A DNA stretch of 64,000 nt from Flavobacterium hydrophilum. GTDB taxonomy: Bacteria; Bacteroidota; Bacteroidia; Flavobacteriales; Flavobacteriaceae. The stretch spans positions 62,001-126,000 of the forward strand of contig NZ_QJHL01000006.1 in the NCBI RefSeq assembly GCF_003202405.1. The letters are read 5' to 3'. Positions 16,272 to 24,921 of this stretch are shown here, piece after piece. The translations under genes were made by a program, and so were the position numbers. The first letter of the stretch is position 1; every line of letters begins with the position of its first letter. A model generated the notes under the pieces. That model was given only the letters and a program-made list of their open reading frames with translations. It had not been told where the DNA came from and ran no database searches.

Positions 16272-17192
16272 ATGATACCTGAAAATAACCCAATAAGAAT
16301 AAAAACCATATCTCAATTCCATACTTTACGAGGATTGCAAAAACCAAAACATCCGCTGATAAGTGTGATTAATTTTGACGATATGGAACAACCTTCAGAA
16401 AGTCTTACACAGAGTTTGATATTTGATTTTTATATGATTTCTGTAAAAAGGGATATGGATCACAAATACAAATACGGACAACAGGATTATGATTTTGATG
16501 AAGGTATTATGTTTGGAATGGCGCCTCATCAGGTATTAAGCGTGACAAGAGAAATAAACGGCAAGAATCCTTCCGGATGGATGATCATGATTCATCCGGA
16601 TTTTCTTTGGAATACGCCAATGGCAACTTCCATCAGGAAATATGATTTTTTTGATTATTCTGTGAATGAAGCTTTGTTTTTATCAGAAGATGAGGAAATA
16701 AAACTACAGCAAATCATTGAAAATATTAAACAGGAATATCAAACAAACATTGATAAATTCAGTCAGAATATCATCATTTCTCAGTTAGAAACACTTCTCA
16801 ATTATTCCGAAAGGTTTTATCAGCGACAATTCATTACCCGCCACAAAGCGCATCATCAATTTTTAGAACGACTGGAAATCTTGCTCGATACTTATTTTGA
16901 AGGAAATAATCTTGAAAAACAAGGATTGCCGAGCGTACAATTTCTTTCAGATGAATTTAATATGTCACCTCAATATATGCGGAACTTACTGAAATCTTTG
17001 ACCGGACAAACCACGCAACAGCACATTCATGACAAACTGATCGAAAAGGCAAAAGAAAAACTTTCTACCACCAATTTATCCATCAGTGAAATTGCTTTCG
17101 AATTGGGTTTTGAGCATTCGCAGTCCTTTAGTAAATTATTTAAAACAAAAACTTTAGTTTCTCCGTTGCAATTTAGGGAATCATTTAATTGA
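16272..17192 (+). CDS. AraC-family transcriptional regulator (first copy)
   Basis: A 306-residue regulator. The N-terminal part (about 1-190) is the effector domain; the C-terminal 100 residues hold two helix-turn-helix motifs (FLSDEFNMSPQYMRNLLKSL and ISEIAFELGFEHSQSFSKLF). It resembles the protein at 18325 throughout (compare FFDYSVNEALFLSEDEE here with FFSYAVNEALHLSEDEE), so the two are paralogues, and the fragment at 15126 is a third. It lies between an SDR gene and an aldo-keto reductase gene and probably controls one or both, in response to an unknown compound. Confidence 0.92.
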   Translation: MIPENNPIRIKTISQFHTLRGLQKPKHPLISVINFDDMEQPSESLTQSLIFDFYMISVKRDMDHKYKYGQQDYDFDEGIMFGMAPHQVLSVTREINGKNPSGWMIMIHPDFLWNTPMATSIRKYDFFDYSVNEALFLSEDEEIKLQQIIENIKQEYQTNIDKFSQNIIISQLETLLNYSERFYQRQFITRHKAHHQFLERLEILLDTYFEGNNLEKQGLPSVQFLSDEFNMSPQYMRNLLKSLTGQTTQQHIHDKLIEKAKEKLSTTNLSISEIAFELGFEHSQSFSKLFKTKTLVSPLQFRESFN

Positions 17193-17295
17193 TAAAACAA
17201 AAATTACCTATCCGTAATTTGCATACAATAATCATCATTTTGCAAACATGAGATTCCTGATTTCTCTTCAACTTTGTACTATTAAAATCAATATT

Positions 17296-18309
17296 ATGAA
17301 TAAGAATAAGAATCAGGTAAAATTAGGAAGTCAGGGTTTAATCATTCCGAATATCGGTTTGGGATGTATGGGAATGACAGGTTTTGGAGATGCAGATATG
17401 TATGGTAAAAGCGATGAGAAAGAAGCCATCGCAACTATTCATCGCTCTTTGGAATTGGGTGGAAATTTCCTCGATACGGCAGATTTGTATGGTCCTTTTA
17501 AAAATGAGCAACTCATTGCAAAAGCCATCGAAGGAAATCGTGACGAATATAGTATCGCCACGAAATTCGGTTGGGAAATCGACGAAAAGGAGCAAGTAAC
17601 ATGGAAAATAAATGGAAAGAAAGATTATGTAAAAAAATCAGTAGAACGTTCCCTTAAAAATCTAAAAACCGATTACATTGACCTTTATTATATGCATCGT
17701 CTAGATAAAAACACACCTATTGAAGAAACAGTTGAAGCGATGTCTGAGCTAGTAAAAGAAGGAAAAGTTGGTTACATAGGATTATCCGAAGTATCTTCAG
17801 AAACTGTAAAAAGAGCCCACGCTGTTCATCCCATTACAGCTGTTCAAAGTGAATATTCTTTGTTTGAAAGAACGGTTGAGGAAAAAGGTGTCATCAAAAC
17901 TTTGAATGAGTTAGGAATTGGTTTTGTCGCTTATTCACCTTTGGGAAGAGGTTTTTTATCCGGACAAATCCGTACAATTGATGATTTACCCGAAAATGAT
18001 TTTCGAAGAGCAATTCCGCGTTTTCAGAAACAGTATTTCTATAAAAACATTGAACTCGTAGAAGCTGTGGAAGAATTAGCAAAAGAAAAAAATATCACCT
18101 CCTCTCAATTAGCTTTGGCGTGGATTATTAGCAAAGGAATAGTTCCAATTCCGGGAACGAAACGCAGAAAATATATTGAACAAAATATCGAAGCAAGCAA
18201 AATCGTATTGAGCGAATCTGAATTACAAAAACTGGAAAACATCGTACCTTTAGGAACTGATACCGGTGCGCCATATGACGAATTCAGTATGGGACTTTTA
18301 GATTATTAA
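17296..18309 (+). CDS. Aldo/keto reductase
   Basis: A 337-residue (alpha/beta)8-barrel NADPH-dependent oxidoreductase. The catalytic tetrad is visible: Asp60 and Tyr65 (FLDTADLYG), Lys90 (IATKFGW) and His134 (YYMHRLD). The end has the usual AKR nucleotide segment (GIVPIPGTKRRKYIEQN, then the EL linker). Such enzymes reduce aldehydes and ketones; the substrate is not evident. The ATG at 17296 is preferred to 17248, because MNKNKNQVKLGSQGL is the usual start of this subgroup and the extension is not conserved-looking. It is followed 15 bases later by an AraC gene. Confidence 0.92.
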   Translation: MNKNKNQVKLGSQGLIIPNIGLGCMGMTGFGDADMYGKSDEKEAIATIHRSLELGGNFLDTADLYGPFKNEQLIAKAIEGNRDEYSIATKFGWEIDEKEQVTWKINGKKDYVKKSVERSLKNLKTDYIDLYYMHRLDKNTPIEETVEAMSELVKEGKVGYIGLSEVSSETVKRAHAVHPITAVQSEYSLFERTVEEKGVIKTLNELGIGFVAYSPLGRGFLSGQIRTIDDLPENDFRRAIPRFQKQYFYKNIELVEAVEELAKEKNITSSQLALAWIISKGIVPIPGTKRRKYIEQNIEASKIVLSESELQKLENIVPLGTDTGAPYDEFSMGLLDY

Positions 18310-18324
18310 TTTAAATTTACAGTA

Positions 18325-19221
18325 ATGAATACAATTGCCTCCATTTCCAAATTTCACAGATTGTTGTCACTTCCCGAACCGAAACATCCGTTGGTAAGCG
18401 TCATCAATCTGTCCGAAAGTATTTTTCTGGAAGATGAGATTTGGAAAGGTTTTGTAAACAGATTTTACTGTGTAGCATTGAAAAGAAATGCGACAGGAAA
18501 AATAAGATACGGACAACAGCATTATGACTACGACAAAGGTGTGCTGAGTTTTACGGCACCGAATCAGGTTCAGTATCTTGATCTGCAAAATGTGCAATGT
18601 GATTCCAATGGTTATTTACTGATTTTTCATCAAGATTTTTTATTGAAACATTCTTTAGCAAATACTATTTCTTCATATGGGTTTTTCTCTTACGCAGTGA
18701 ATGAAGCTTTGCATTTATCCGAAGATGAAGAAAACGATCTGCTGGAAATACTCCATAAAATAGATAAAGAATGTCAGCATATAGACCAGCATACTCAGGA
18801 AATTATTTTGTCTCAGATTGAATTGTTGCTAAATTATTCCAAACGTTTTTACGAAAGACAATTCATTACCCGAAAAAGTGGAAGTCATCAGCTTCTGACC
18901 AAATTTGAAACGTATCTGAATGATTATTTTGAAAAATCATCATCTGGAAAAGGACTTTTAACTGTTCATCAAATTGCCGAAGGGATGAATATCTCTCCTA
19001 ATTACCTGAGTGACCTTTTGAGAATCCAAACCGGACAAAACACGCAGCAACATATACACGAAAAGCTCATCAGCAAAGCGAAAGAGAAACTTTCGCTAAC
19101 TGAACTTTCGGTAAGCGAAATTGCTTATGAACTCGGATTTGAACATGCGCAATCGTTTAGTACCTTATTCAAAAAGAAAACGAAATTGTCACCGTTAGAA
19201 TTTAGGCAATCGTTTAACTAA
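18325..19221 (+). CDS. AraC-family transcriptional regulator (second copy)
   Basis: A 298-residue paralogue of the regulator at 16272, with the same N-terminal domain layout and the C-terminal HTH pair (IAEGMNISPNYLSDLLRIQ; VSEIAYELGFEHAQSFSTLF). It starts 15 bases after the aldo-keto reductase, so both are on one transcript, which ends at the terminator at 19246. Two regulators flanking a reductase suggest gene duplication. Which promoter each one controls cannot be told from the sequence. Confidence 0.92.
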   Translation: MNTIASISKFHRLLSLPEPKHPLVSVINLSESIFLEDEIWKGFVNRFYCVALKRNATGKIRYGQQHYDYDKGVLSFTAPNQVQYLDLQNVQCDSNGYLLIFHQDFLLKHSLANTISSYGFFSYAVNEALHLSEDEENDLLEILHKIDKECQHIDQHTQEIILSQIELLLNYSKRFYERQFITRKSGSHQLLTKFETYLNDYFEKSSSGKGLLTVHQIAEGMNISPNYLSDLLRIQTGQNTQQHIHEKLISKAKEKLSLTELSVSEIAYELGFEHAQSFSTLFKKKTKLSPLEFRQSFN

Positions 19222-19245
19222 ATATTTATCTTTTTCATTTTTTAA

Positions 19246-19278
19246 AATAATCCATTTTTATGTGGGTTATTTTTTTTA
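19246..19278 (+). terminator. Terminator after the second AraC gene
   Basis: AATAATCC (19246-19253) pairs with GGGTTATT (19264-19271, one G-T pair) around a 10-base loop, then a T run. Confidence 0.7.
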
Positions 19279-19307
19279 TAAATAAGCGAACATTCATTTA
19301 TATTTAA

Positions 19308-19315
19308 TACATTTG
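19308..19315 (+). promoter_or_regulatory. -7 element of the TetR operon
   Basis: TACATTTG, 20 bases before the ATG at 19335. Just upstream lies GCGAACATTCATTT, a plausible TetR-operator half. Confidence 0.55.
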
Positions 19316-19334
19316 CTTCGTTAAAATACAAATA

Positions 19335-19925
19335 ATGCGAACCAGAGATACAAATAAAGAGGATGTCGTAAAACAGAAAGCTATTGAAATGCTTGTAAAA
19401 TATGGTATTGAAGGCTTTGGAATGAATCGACTGGCAAAAGAAAGCGGCGTTTCTGTTGCCACTTTATATATTTATTATACAGACAAAGATGATTTAATAA
19501 AGAAGATTGGAACAGAAATCGGACAGGCCTTTTTTAGTGAAATGATTAAGGATTTCTCTCCAACTATGTCTTTTAAAGAAGGATTACGAAAGCAGTGGGA
19601 AAACAGGGCTCGTTTTGCTTTAAAAAATCCATTGAAAGTTGCCTGTTGGGAAGCATTAAGTCATTCTAGTTATCGGGACTCTCTTTTAGAAGAGAGCCTT
19701 GCCGAATTTAAATCGGCAATGTGGCACTTTATAGAAAATGCTTTTGAAAGAAAAGAACTGCTTCCGATTTCTATCGAAGTATTTTGGAGTGTTGCTTATG
19801 GCCCACTATATGCTTTACTGCGTTTTGAAAATGAAGGGAAAAGCTTTAATGGTATGCCTTTTAAACTGACACAGGAAAAAATGGATGAGGCATTTGAATT
19901 AGTAATAAAAGCACTGACACCTTAA
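19335..19925 (+). CDS. TetR/AcrR-family transcriptional regulator
   Basis: A 196-residue regulator. The N-terminal helix-turn-helix (GIEGFGMNRLAKESGVS then TLYIYYTDKDDLI, about 22-58) is standard; the remainder forms the ligand-binding helical domain. It heads a three-gene operon with a 74-residue protein and an MFS exporter, spacings of 12 and 6 bases. The classic arrangement is a repressor that releases the pump genes on binding their substrate; the GAACATTCATTT sequence overlapping the promoter is the likely operator. Confidence 0.92.
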   Translation: MRTRDTNKEDVVKQKAIEMLVKYGIEGFGMNRLAKESGVSVATLYIYYTDKDDLIKKIGTEIGQAFFSEMIKDFSPTMSFKEGLRKQWENRARFALKNPLKVACWEALSHSSYRDSLLEESLAEFKSAMWHFIENAFERKELLPISIEVFWSVAYGPLYALLRFENEGKSFNGMPFKLTQEKMDEAFELVIKALTP

Positions 19926-19937
19926 TAATATCAAGAT

Positions 19938-20162
19938 ATGGAAAATACACAAAACATATTGGTATTTGCAACCAACATTAGAACCAATAACGACAAACAA
20001 TTAATAAGTCAAACACTTAATGAAATTTCAGAAATTCATCAATGGAATATTGATCAGGAAGATATTGATTGCGTTTTAAGAATTGTAAGCAAAACACTTT
20101 CTGAAGAACAAATAATCAATATTGTTAAAAGACACAATTTCAATTGCACACCATTAGATTAA
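19938..20162 (+). CDS. Small HMA-like protein of 74 residues
   Basis: A small protein predicted to fold like a ferredoxin-type heavy-metal-associated domain (strand-helix-strand-strand-helix-strand: ILVFATNIRTN, helix, VLRIVSKTL, IINIVKRHNF). It lacks the CxxC metal site of true HMA proteins; its only Cys residues are in IDCVLRI and FNCTPLD. Similar short proteins are frequent in flavobacteria, as I recall. It is tightly packed between the TetR and MFS genes, so it may assist regulation or transport, but its role is unknown. Confidence 0.75.
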   Translation: MENTQNILVFATNIRTNNDKQLISQTLNEISEIHQWNIDQEDIDCVLRIVSKTLSEEQIINIVKRHNFNCTPLD

Positions 20163-20168
20163 ACTAAA

Positions 20169-21437
20169 ATGAAAGAACAAAATCAAACGATACCTTTTAC
20201 TGGTTATCAAAAATTTGCAGTTTTTATACTCGCCATTACTCAATTTACAGTAATTCTGGATTTTATGGTGATGTCTCCGTTAGGCGATATCCTGATGAAG
20301 GATTTAGATTTAAAACCCACACGATTTGGTTTGGTGGTTTCGGCATATGCTTTCAGTGCAGGAATTTCAGGGCTTCTTACCGCTGGTTTTGCGGATAAAT
20401 TCGACAGAAAAAAATTATTACTATTCTTTTACATTGGTTTCATAGGCGGTACAATATTATGCGGTGTTGTGAATTCTTATCCTTTACTTGTTGCTGCCAG
20501 AATAGTTACAGGTTTATTTGGTGGTGTGATAGGTTCTATTTCTATGGCAATTGTAGCTGATTTGTTTGCTCTTCAACAGCGTGGCCGTGTTATGGGATTT
20601 CTCCAAATGGGTTTTGGGGCAAGTCAAATTCTTGGGATTCCAATTGGATTATATCTTGCAAATGCCTGGGGCTGGCACGCACCTTTTTTATGGGTAGCTG
20701 GAATGGCGGCTATAGTAGCAGGATCAATTGCTGTTAAACTGAAACCAATTAATGCACATTTGAGCTTTCAACATGATAAATCTGCTTTTACCCATTTAAT
20801 ACATACTATCCAAAAGAAGGAATACAGAATTGGGTTTACAGCTACGGCGTTACTTTCAATAGGCGGATTTATGATGATGCCTTTTGGAAGTGCTTTTGCT
20901 ATTAATAATTTAAAAATTACTCAGGAAGAATTACCAATTGTATTTATGATTGCCGGTCTGTCTACTTTGTTGATTATGCCTATAATGGGGAAATTAAGCG
21001 ATAAAATAGATAAATTTAAAATATTTACTTATGCTTCCGTATGGACAATTATTATGATTGGAGTTTATACAAATCTTAGCGTAACACCGCTTTGGTTAGT
21101 TGCAATTTTAAATGTATTAATGATGATGGGAATTATGGGTCGAATGGTTCCTTCAACCGCTTTGGTAACTTCAATACCGGCAATGCAGGACAGGGGAGCG
21201 TTTATGAGTATAAACTCTTCATTGCAGCAAATAGCGGGTGGTATTGCAGCCGCTTTTGCCGGAACAATTGTGTTGCAAAAAGATAAATTTAGTCCATTGG
21301 AACATTACAATACATTAGGATTTATCATTATTGCCATTTCGATCGTATCAATATTATTAATGTATCGTGTGAGCAAGCTTATAAAAAGAAAAACTGGAGA
21401 AAGCACAGAACCTGTTTCGGTAATTCATGAAATTTAA
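20169..21437 (+). CDS. MFS transporter (drug-efflux type)
   Basis: A 422-residue inner-membrane protein with about 12 predicted membrane helices. Residues near 75-85 carry the MFS motif A variant GFADKFDRKKL between helices 2 and 3. The central loop and the overall length fit the DHA1 drug:H+ antiporter family. It starts six bases after the small HMA-like gene and ends the TetR operon. The regulator suggests induction by its own substrate; which compound is unknown. Confidence 0.92.
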   Translation: MKEQNQTIPFTGYQKFAVFILAITQFTVILDFMVMSPLGDILMKDLDLKPTRFGLVVSAYAFSAGISGLLTAGFADKFDRKKLLLFFYIGFIGGTILCGVVNSYPLLVAARIVTGLFGGVIGSISMAIVADLFALQQRGRVMGFLQMGFGASQILGIPIGLYLANAWGWHAPFLWVAGMAAIVAGSIAVKLKPINAHLSFQHDKSAFTHLIHTIQKKEYRIGFTATALLSIGGFMMMPFGSAFAINNLKITQEELPIVFMIAGLSTLLIMPIMGKLSDKIDKFKIFTYASVWTIIMIGVYTNLSVTPLWLVAILNVLMMMGIMGRMVPSTALVTSIPAMQDRGAFMSINSSLQQIAGGIAAAFAGTIVLQKDKFSPLEHYNTLGFIIIAISIVSILLMYRVSKLIKRKTGESTEPVSVIHEI

Positions 21438-21458
21438 GAAATGTATACATTATATTTT

Positions 21459-21489
21459 AAGACAACTTTTTGAGTTGTCTTTTTTTTTG
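21459..21489 (+). terminator. Terminator of the TetR-MFS operon
   Basis: AAGACAACT (21459-21467) pairs with AGTTGTCTT (21473-21481) around a 5-base loop and is followed by a T tract. Confidence 0.9.
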
Positions 21490-21574
21490 GATTCCAATCT
21501 TCATAGATATCAGTTGTGAACGTGTTAATTGTTTTATTTTTATGTGATTAATTGTGAAATCTAGTTTGTGTAGT

Positions 21575-21886
21575 TTATATCTTGTTTACGTTTAAGATAT
21601 CTATTTTATAATATTCCTTATCATCAACTCTGGTTAACTCAATTGTATTGTTGTTGATTTCAAAAGTAAAATTCTCATCAAAATCTACAATAAAATATTT
21701 AAAGCAGGCAAGAACATTGTTGATAATATTATCAACATTATAAGTTGGAAGTTTTATTACACAAATATCATCTAATCTGAGATTATTTTTTATTACTGTA
21801 AGTGTTGATATATTCCAATTTGCTCTTGCTCCGTCAAAATTCCAAATGTCATCATTGGTACCATCAATTTCTATTGTGTTTTTCAT
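21575..21886 (-). CDS. Hypothetical protein, acidic, 103 residues
   Basis: No family recognised. The protein is acidic and Asn-rich with strand-like stretches (ISTLTVIKNNLRL, CVIKLPTYNV, YFIVDFDENFTFEI), no signal peptide and no membrane helix, so it is probably cytoplasmic. A good promoter, TTG at 21938-21940, 20 bases, then TATTTTTG at 21910-21917 on the minus strand, lies 23 bases upstream of the ATG, which supports a real gene. It stands alone between two convergent transcription units. Confidence 0.65.
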   Translation of the reverse strand: MKNTIEIDGTNDDIWNFDGARANWNISTLTVIKNNLRLDDICVIKLPTYNVDNIINNVLACFKYFIVDFDENFTFEINNNTIELTRVDDKEYYKIDILNVNKI

Positions 21887-21909
21887 TTTATTGGTTATTT
21901 AATATTATA

Positions 21910-21940
21910 CAAAAATACAATCTCTATCAATTTTCTCCAA
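21910..21940 (-). promoter_or_regulatory. Promoter of the hypothetical gene at 21575
   Basis: Minus strand TTG (21940-21938), 20-base spacer, TATTTTTG (21917-21910): both Bacteroidota promoter parts at standard spacing. Confidence 0.65.
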
Positions 21941-22007
21941 TTATATGAAAACTATTGTAATGCTGCTTCTGTAATATTGAGTATTTTTTTTAAAACTCTT
22001 TAAATGC

Positions 22008-23543
22008 TTATCCCAACCACCCATCACGATCCAAACTTCTATATTGAATCGCTTCCGCAATATGCGATGAAACTATTTGAGGAGCAGTATCTAAATCAGC
22101 AATAGTTCTGGCGACTTTTAAAATTCGATCATAAGCTCTGGCTGAAAGGTTTAATCGTTCCATTGCAGTTTTTAGTAATTCTTTGGATTGTGAATCAAGG
22201 GTGCAATATTCACGGATTAATTTACTACTCATTTGTGCATTATAATGAATATTAGATAACTCTTCAAATCGAACAGACTGGATTTCACGTGCCGCTGTAA
22301 CTCTTTCTCTGATTGAAACGCTGCTCTCAGCTTTATTATCGTCTGATAATTTTTCGAAAGGGACAGGGGTAACTTCAATATGAATATCAATTCGGTCTAA
22401 TAAAGGGCCTGAAATTTTACTCATATACCTTTGCATTTCATGGGGAGATGAGGTATTAGGCATAGAAGGATCATTAAAAAATCCACTCGGACTCGGGTTC
22501 ATACTTGCTACGAGCATAAATGAAGAAGGATAGGTCACTGTAAATTTAGCTCTGGAGATTGTTACTTCCCTGTCTTCCAATGGTTGTCGCATAACTTCTA
22601 AAACATCTCTTTTAAATTCCGGCAATTCATCCAGAAATAAAACGCCGTTATGTGCCATAGAGATTTCTCCCGGCTGAGGATAACTTCCCCCGCCAACAAG
22701 TGCTACATTCGAAATAGTATGATGCGGACTACGAAATGGCCTCTGATTCATCAAACCAACTTCTTTTAATTTTCCGGCAACGCTATGAATTTTTGTCGTT
22801 TCTAAGGCTTCTCTCAAGGTCATTGGAGGCAAAATACTTGGTAATCTTTTGGCCAGCATTGTTTTTCCTGCTCCCGGCGGACCAATCAAAATGATATTAT
22901 GCCCTCCGGCTGCTGCAATTTCCATACAGCGTTTAATGCTTTCCTGCCCACGGACATCAGAGAAATCAAATTCGGGAAAATCCAGGGTTTTGTAAAATTC
23001 TGCACGGGTATCAATAATGGTTGGTTCTAAAGTTCCTTTTCCTTCAAAGAAATCAATGACTTCCTGAACATTTTCTACCCCGTAAACATCTAGCCCTGCA
23101 ACAATGGCCGCTTCTTTTGCATTTTGCTTAGGAAGGAAAAAGCCTTTATAGCCTTCTTCTTTAGCTTTAATAGCAATTGAAAGTGCACCATTTATGGATT
23201 GTAAACTTCCATCCAATGAAAGTTCGCCCATAATAATATAGCGATCAATTTCGGCTGCCTTTATCTGGTCTGAAGCTACTAAAATTCCAATGGCTAAAGT
23301 CAAATCATAAGCAGAGCCTTCTTTGCGCAAATCAGCAGGTGCCATATTTATGGTTATCTTTTTACCTGGCATAGCATAACCATTATTCTTAAGGGCTGCA
23401 GCTATGCGATAACTGCTTTCTTTTATGGCATTGTCCGGCAAGCCTACCAAATGGTAACCAATTCCTTTATCCATATTCACTTCTACAGTTATAGTAGTAG
23501 CTTCAACCCCAAAAACAGCACTTCCAAAAACTTTAATCAGCAT
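22008..23543 (-). CDS. YifB-type Mg-chelatase-like AAA ATPase
   Basis: A 511-residue AAA+ ATPase of the YifB/ComM family. It has an N-terminal ChlI-like fold (about 20-165), an ATPase core with Walker A GPPGAGKT (221-228) and Walker B (VLFLDELPEF), and a C-terminal Mg-chelatase domain. ComM-type proteins move branched DNA during natural transformation; members in other phyla have no proven role. Despite the name they are not magnesium chelatases. Length is normal. It is transcribed alone, downstream of an unrelated oxidoreductase. Confidence 0.94.
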   Translation of the reverse strand: MLIKVFGSAVFGVEATTITVEVNMDKGIGYHLVGLPDNAIKESSYRIAAALKNNGYAMPGKKITINMAPADLRKEGSAYDLTLAIGILVASDQIKAAEIDRYIIMGELSLDGSLQSINGALSIAIKAKEEGYKGFFLPKQNAKEAAIVAGLDVYGVENVQEVIDFFEGKGTLEPTIIDTRAEFYKTLDFPEFDFSDVRGQESIKRCMEIAAAGGHNIILIGPPGAGKTMLAKRLPSILPPMTLREALETTKIHSVAGKLKEVGLMNQRPFRSPHHTISNVALVGGGSYPQPGEISMAHNGVLFLDELPEFKRDVLEVMRQPLEDREVTISRAKFTVTYPSSFMLVASMNPSPSGFFNDPSMPNTSSPHEMQRYMSKISGPLLDRIDIHIEVTPVPFEKLSDDNKAESSVSIRERVTAAREIQSVRFEELSNIHYNAQMSSKLIREYCTLDSQSKELLKTAMERLNLSARAYDRILKVARTIADLDTAPQIVSSHIAEAIQYRSLDRDGWLG

Positions 23544-23639
23544 ACTTTATGTCTTAATTTGTAAATATTTTTTTACTTCAGCAAAATAAAGAAATATTTT
23601 AATAAATAAAGTATTACAATTAATAAATTTTGTTGTGAT

Positions 23640-24614
23640 TTAATCGAATTCTAAGCCAATCTCATTTTTCACTTTTTCAACTATACTGCTTAATTCTAAA
23701 CTGTTTTGATGTGACCAAAGTTTGCTTTCAATTTGATTCTGTCTGATACAAAGATGACATTCAATTGCTTCATGTGCATACCCTTTTCCAATATTTGGAA
23801 TCTTAAAATTTTTTTCCTGTTCTTTTTCAATAATGGAATATCCGTCTGTCATAAACCAAGGGGAATCAATGTCAATTCTTCCCCGGGTTCCACTAATAGT
23901 AGCTTTCATATCAGAAGCAGAAACTAAACCGGCATGTAAAACTGCCTGAGCCGCCGCATATTGTAAAATCATAGTTGTCTGCAAATCGACCCCGGTTGTA
24001 TAATAAGTTGATTTTGCTATGATTTCTTCCGGAATTCCGAGTATAATATAAGATAGAAACAGAGGATAAACTCCGATATCATAAAGAGCTCCGCCTCCTA
24101 ATTTTTTGTCTGTCAGTCTAAGTCCTAATTCATTATTATAATAAGCGAAATCAGCCTTAAGATATTTAACTTCACCTATCTCACCATTTTCCACTTTAGA
24201 CAGCAGTTCTCGAATTGACGGAATAAATCGCGTCCAAAAAGCTTCCATGAAAAATTTATTATATTTTTTTGAAGCTTCAATCATTTGCACAGCATCATTA
24301 TAGGATAAGGATAAAGGCTTTTCGCACAATACATGTTTTCCGTTTTTCATTGCCAGAATTGACAATTCTGCGTGTGAATCGTGAGGTGTTGCTATGTAGA
24401 CAATATCAACATTATGGTCTTCAAAGAGATCATTATAGGAACCGTAAAATTTATCGCAATCATACTTTTTTGCAAATTCATTTGCTTTAGCAATACTCCT
24501 TGAAGCTACAGCATACAATTCGGCTTCTTCAATTAATTCTAAGTCGTCAGCAAACTGATTGGCTATATTTCCTAAACCAACAATACCCCATCTTATTTTT
24601 TGATCTTTATTCAT
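23640..24614 (-). CDS. Gfo/Idh/MocA-family oxidoreductase
   Basis: A 324-residue Rossmann-fold NAD(P)-dependent oxidoreductase. The dinucleotide motif GIVGLGNIA is at residues 10-18 and the EKP motif of this family (HVLCEKPLSLS) near residue 100; the GGGALYDIG segment matches the C-terminal part. Members act on sugars, inositols or similar polyols. The substrate cannot be read from the sequence; length is slightly short of the common 340. A perfect -7 element (TATCTTTG, minus strand, 24649-24656) precedes it. Confidence 0.93.
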   Translation of the reverse strand: MNKDQKIRWGIVGLGNIANQFADDLELIEEAELYAVASRSIAKANEFAKKYDCDKFYGSYNDLFEDHNVDIVYIATPHDSHAELSILAMKNGKHVLCEKPLSLSYNDAVQMIEASKKYNKFFMEAFWTRFIPSIRELLSKVENGEIGEVKYLKADFAYYNNELGLRLTDKKLGGGALYDIGVYPLFLSYIILGIPEEIIAKSTYYTTGVDLQTTMILQYAAAQAVLHAGLVSASDMKATISGTRGRIDIDSPWFMTDGYSIIEKEQEKNFKIPNIGKGYAHEAIECHLCIRQNQIESKLWSHQNSLELSSIVEKVKNEIGLEFD

Positions 24615-24648
24615 CTTAAATTATAATTATAAAAAATGTTAAAACAAT

Positions 24649-24656
24649 CAAAGATA
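24649..24656 (-). promoter_or_regulatory. -7 element of the Gfo/Idh/MocA gene
   Basis: Minus-strand TATCTTTG, 34 bases before the ATG at 24614. Confidence 0.5.
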
Positions 24657-24800
24657 AAGCAACCCAATCAAATATTAGATATATTTTTCACACACTATGT
24701 CCTATTTCTTACATATTATATGCAGAGAAAACGACAAAAACTTGATTTTTTTTTAAGTCAGGATTAATATTTTGTAAATTTTAGATATGTTTTAACAAAT

Positions 24801-24875
24801 AGGTGCAAAACAAAGGGGTGTAAAATGAAAAATTAACAAAAATCAAACATTAGGTGCTATTTTTTATGGGGTGTA
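24801..24875 (+). promoter_or_regulatory. Duplicated AGGTGC...GGGGTGTA motif upstream of the ammonium transporter gene
   Basis: Two copies of AGGTGC followed 8-10 bases later by GGGGTGTA, the copies 51-53 bases apart, lie 47-121 bases before the ATG at 24922. This suggests an operator for nitrogen control. No matching sigma-54 promoter was seen. Confidence 0.35.
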
Positions 24876-24921
24876 TGTAATGATTTTATATTTTTATCAA
24901 AAATTTTAAAACTAAATAACG

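Larger units (their letters stand above)
24615..24921. other. Intergenic stretch of 307 bases between divergent genes
   Basis: The left end carries the -7 element of the minus-strand oxidoreductase gene (24649-24656). The right half carries a duplicated motif: AGGTGC at 24801-24806 and 24852-24857, and GGGGTGTA at 24815-24822 and 24868-24875, about five helical turns apart, before the ammonium transporter. No gene seen. Confidence 0.5.

Noticed and set aside
24776..24921. Search for a sigma-54 promoter upstream of the ammonium transporter gene
   Set aside because: No TGGCAC-N5-TTGC pattern at the right spacing.
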